Position numbers and translations under genes: made by a program. Under the pieces are notes generated by a model. It worked only from the letters and a program-made list of their open reading frames with translations. It made no database searches and was not told the DNA's origin. A DNA stretch of 8,710 nt from the NCBI GenBank assembly GCA_023423275.1, contig JAFAFW010000088.1:1-8710 (forward strand). The letters run 5' to 3'. The first letter of the stretch is position 1, and each line of letters opens with the position of its first letter. This document shows, piece by piece, positions 7,262-8,710 of this stretch. Source of the stretch: Pseudomonadota bacterium (GTDB lineage: Bacteria; Pseudomonadota; Alphaproteobacteria; Rhizobiales; Hyphomicrobiaceae).

Positions 7262-7295
7262 GACCTGGATTTCCGCCTGCGCGGAAATGAGGGTC
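7262..7295. repeat. REP-like hairpin resembling the dRS3-type dispersed repeat
   Basis: The core ATTTCCGCCTGCGCGGAAAT (7269-7288) is a perfect 8-bp stem with a 4-base loop. A further 4 bp, GACC (7262-7265) with GGTC (7292-7295), can pair across a 3x3 internal loop. The arrangement ATTYCC-N8-GGRAAT matches the pattern of the Neisseria dRS3 repeat as I remember it (ATTCCC-N8-GGGAAT), with the outer C-G pair changed to T-A on both sides. Similar elements are scattered between genes in many proteobacteria. Here it could act as a bidirectional transcript end. The copy number in this genome cannot be seen from one window. Confidence 0.5.
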
Positions 7296-7305
7296 GAAAT
7301 ACCGC

Positions 7306-7788
7306 TTACTGCTGCGGCTTGGGAGCGTCGGCCAGCGCCTTCTCGGCGGCCTCGCGGGCAGCCTTCTCCTTCGCAAGCTGGTCGGCGGCTTCCTTGGCTT
7401 GCCTTGCGGCGGCGTCCCGCTCCGTTTCTGCGGCGGACAGCCTCGCCTGCAGATCCTTGAATGCCGCTTCTGCGGCAACCTTAGCATCGGACGCGGTTTT
7501 ACCGGCCTGCTGACGAAACTCCGACAGTTCCCGCTTGGTGGTTTCGAGTGCGGATTTGGCCGTTTCGGCGGCTGATGATGCTGCCTTTTCAACCGCTTCC
7601 CGTGCCGATTTGGTATCCGACAGCTGAGACTTCAGGTCGGTGACGACTTTCTCGAAATTGGTGCGTGCGGCTTCCGCGTCGGCGGCCCGCTGCTCAGCGG
7701 TCGTCGCGGACCAGTACTGCCAGCCTGCAACCGCGAGTGCGCCGATCGCGACGCCGAATGCGAATTTGGTCATCCCGGATAATGCCAT
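7306..7788 (-). CDS. Membrane-anchored alanine-rich coiled-coil protein, function unknown
   Basis: The 160-aa product has an N-terminal hydrophobic segment (about residues 8-26, TKFAFGVAIGALAVAGWQYW) that is a signal anchor or an uncleaved signal. It is followed by a long Ala/Glu/Lys-rich region (about 31-152) with heptad-like spacing predicting a nearly continuous coiled coil, and it ends in a short Pro/Gln tail. It has no cysteines and no enzyme motif. The ATG at 7788 has a purine-rich GGGGAAGG just upstream; the ATG six codons in is an alternative. It most likely sits in the inner membrane with the rod facing the periplasm, but orientation is not certain. It is convergent with the dehydratase gene and divergent from the cox genes, so it is probably transcribed alone. 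Low-complexity coiled coils give many false homologies, so I assign no function. Confidence 0.75.
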   Translation of the reverse strand: MALSGMTKFAFGVAIGALAVAGWQYWSATTAEQRAADAEAARTNFEKVVTDLKSQLSDTKSAREAVEKAASSAAETAKSALETTKRELSEFRQQAGKTASDAKVAAEAAFKDLQARLSAAETERDAAARQAKEAADQLAKEKAAREAAEKALADAPKPQQ

Positions 7789-8100
7789 GGCCTTCCCCTT
7801 CCCATTTGCTGCTGCCGATTATGCCAAGCAACGTGCCGCGCAAAAAGCCCTCCGTTCGGTGCTGTGTGGCTCAATAGTCACCGAGGATGTTGGGCCGATG
7901 ACAGCCGCCGGCCGCCGGAAACCGCAACGAGGCCGTTGTTGATGCCCGCGACGCGGGATATCCTGAAGCCGGTCAGTCACTAGGCGTCTTGAGGAGGAAC
8001 GCCCAATCTTGCGTATGCGCGCTGGTCCCAGACCCGCGATGCCAGGACGCCAATCCACTGAGCAATCCGAGACAACGGTAGCCAAGAGGATACGCCACCC
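7789..8100. other. Intergenic region upstream of the cox genes
   Basis: About 310 bases lie between the divergent coiled-coil gene and coxS. I found no convincing sigma-70 or sigma-54 promoter by eye. Contents: a GC-rich 13-base perfect palindrome with a single central base, CCCGCGACGCGGG (7945-7957), a strong GAGGAGG at 7991-7997 that is not linked to any annotated gene, a short frame overlapping the coxS start, and the coxS ribosome site AGAGGA (8085-8090). A minus-strand frame (7819-8085) crosses the region but has an Arg/Pro-rich composition typical of a chance GC-rich frame. Confidence 0.5.
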
Positions 8101-8104
8101 ATGA
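8015..8104 (+). other. Possible leader ORF (29 aa) overlapping the coxS start
   Basis: From the ATG at 8015 (or a TTG at 8009 in the same frame) a frame runs to a TGA at 8102-8104, which overlaps the coxS ATG as ATGA. The Shine-Dalgarno sequence GAGGAGG (7991-7997) lies 11 bases before the TTG and 17 before the ATG. The peptide would be basic (for example VAKRIRHP at the end), with no recognisable domain. It could be a translationally coupled leader, or chance. The non-ideal ribosome spacing for the ATG and the absence of any family resemblance keep this low. Confidence 0.2.
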
Positions 8105-8595
8105 AAGTCGTTTCACTGACAGTCAATGGCCGCCCGGTGAAAACCGAGGTGGAGCCGCGCACGCTGCTGGTGCAGCTGCTGCGTGAAAAACTCAATCTCA
8201 CAGGCACTCACATTGGGTGCGATACCAGCCAATGCGGTGCTTGCGTTGTCCTCGTCAATGGCCGGGGCATCAAGAGTTGCACGACGCTGGCAGTGTCGTG
8301 CGAGGGCGCCGACGTCACGACCATCGAAGGTCTCGCCGATGGCGACACGCTGCATCCGATGCAGGCGGCCTTCCGCGAATATCACGCGCTGCAATGCGGG
8401 TACTGTACGCCCGGGATGATCATGGCCGCGATGGATATGGTCGGCCGCAAGGGCACCAGCCTCGACGAGCACACCATTCGCGAGGAGCTGGAAGGCAACA
8501 TCTGCCGCTGTACCGGCTACCATAACATCGTGCGCGCCATTCAAGCTGGCGCCGCCGCGATGGAAAGCGCCGATCTCAAGCAAGCTGCCGAATAA
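8101..8595 (+). CDS. coxS: Molybdenum hydroxylase [2Fe-2S] small subunit (CO dehydrogenase CoxS-like)
   Basis: This iron-sulfur subunit of the xanthine oxidase / aerobic CO dehydrogenase family passes electrons from the Mo site to the FAD subunit. Both [2Fe-2S] clusters are complete: C40, C45, C48 and C60 in the plant-ferredoxin-like N-terminal domain, and C99, C102, C135 and C137 in the four-helix C-terminal domain. Q98 in QCGYC corresponds to the Gln that approaches the Mo cofactor. The length of 164 aa is normal. The ribosome site AGAGGA (8085-8090) is ten bases before the ATG. The large-subunit gene follows after 26 bases, so the two are one operon. No FAD (CoxM) gene precedes it, unlike the coxMSL order of Oligotropha; it may lie downstream. 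SQCGAC replaces the SHCGAC that I recall in Oligotropha CoxS, so a form II or other hydroxylase is possible. Confidence 0.92.
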   Translation: MKVVSLTVNGRPVKTEVEPRTLLVQLLREKLNLTGTHIGCDTSQCGACVVLVNGRGIKSCTTLAVSCEGADVTTIEGLADGDTLHPMQAAFREYHALQCGYCTPGMIMAAMDMVGRKGTSLDEHTIREELEGNICRCTGYHNIVRAIQAGAAAMESADLKQAAE

Positions 8596-8621
8596 CAACG
8601 CCCGTTTTCGAGGAAACGACC

Positions 8622-8710
8622 ATGACCACTTCAGGTATTGGCGCGTCCGTACGGCGCGTCGAGGATCAACGGTTCATCACCGGTGCTGGGCAGTATGTCG
8701 ATGACATCAA
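8622..8710 (+). CDS. Molybdenum hydroxylase large subunit (CoxL-like), 5' end only
   Basis: Only the first 29 codons are present, and the gene runs off the right edge. They read MTTSGIGASVRRVEDQRFIT followed by GAGQYVDDI. This is the characteristic opening of CoxL-type Mo-binding subunits (G-x-SVRR-xED-xRF-xTG-xG-xYVDD). A GAGG-AAA ribosome site (8610-8616) lies just before the ATG. The large subunit holds the Mo-cytopterin cofactor and determines the substrate. The active-site loop that separates form I CO dehydrogenase (AYXCSFR) from form II and other hydroxylases is far downstream and not visible, so the substrate remains open. Confidence 0.88.
   Translation, partial: MTTSGIGASVRRVEDQRFITGAGQYVDDI

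Noticed and set aside
7945..7957. CCCGCGACGCGGG palindrome as a cox operator
   Set aside because: Six G/C-only pairs are not surprising in high-GC DNA, and I can match it to no known regulator site; noted only as part of the intergenic description.
7819..8085. Minus-strand 88-codon frame upstream of coxS
   Set aside because: No ribosome site or recognisable motif; Arg/Pro/Ser-rich composition of a chance frame.

Overview
The window looks like chromosomal DNA from a high-GC alphaproteobacterium, most likely of the Bradyrhizobium / Rhodopseudomonas / Afipia group. The clues are the composition, codon use rich in G/C third positions, a UvrB with long low-complexity extensions at both ends, and a CoxS-like molybdenum hydroxylase subunit. 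The genus is inferred from family resemblance and was not tested by a search. There are no rRNA or tRNA genes, no CRISPR array, and no transposase, integrase or phage gene.

Layout from left to right. A nearly complete uvrB (6-2813, +) encodes the damage-recognition helicase of nucleotide excision repair. It is followed by a gene-poor, AT-richer gap (2814-3249) with one weak candidate gene on the minus strand. A Tat-exported metallophosphoesterase (3250-4161, +) converges on a TauE/SafE-type membrane permease (4175-5110, -). That permease diverges from a tight two-gene unit (5278-7185, +) of an RraA/HMG-aldolase-like protein and an enolase-superfamily acid-sugar dehydratase-like protein. A 120-base convergent gap packed with inverted repeats follows, one of them resembling a dispersed repeat of other proteobacteria. 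Then come a membrane-anchored alanine-rich coiled-coil protein (7306-7788, -), about 310 bases without a convincing gene, and the start of a molybdenum hydroxylase operon: the [2Fe-2S] small subunit (8101-8595, +) and the first 29 codons of the Mo-binding large subunit (8622 to the edge, +).

Functionally this is a housekeeping repair gene next to a patchwork of accessory catabolic and envelope genes. The clearest working unit is the RraA-like/enolase pair: a dehydratase producing a 2-keto acid beside an aldolase-fold enzyme that could cleave or decarboxylate a keto acid. The substrate cannot be read from the sequence. The CoxS/CoxL pair would oxidise CO or another small substrate at a Mo-cytopterin centre, but the diagnostic active-site loop of the large subunit lies beyond the window.

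I did not find a clearly new defence or mobile system. The most interesting items are the enolase-superfamily enzyme with a Trp in place of the second active-site Lys, the structured repeat cluster at 7206-7295, the AT-hook and repeat tail of UvrB, a possible leader ORF overlapping the coxS start, and the AT-rich orphan ORF.
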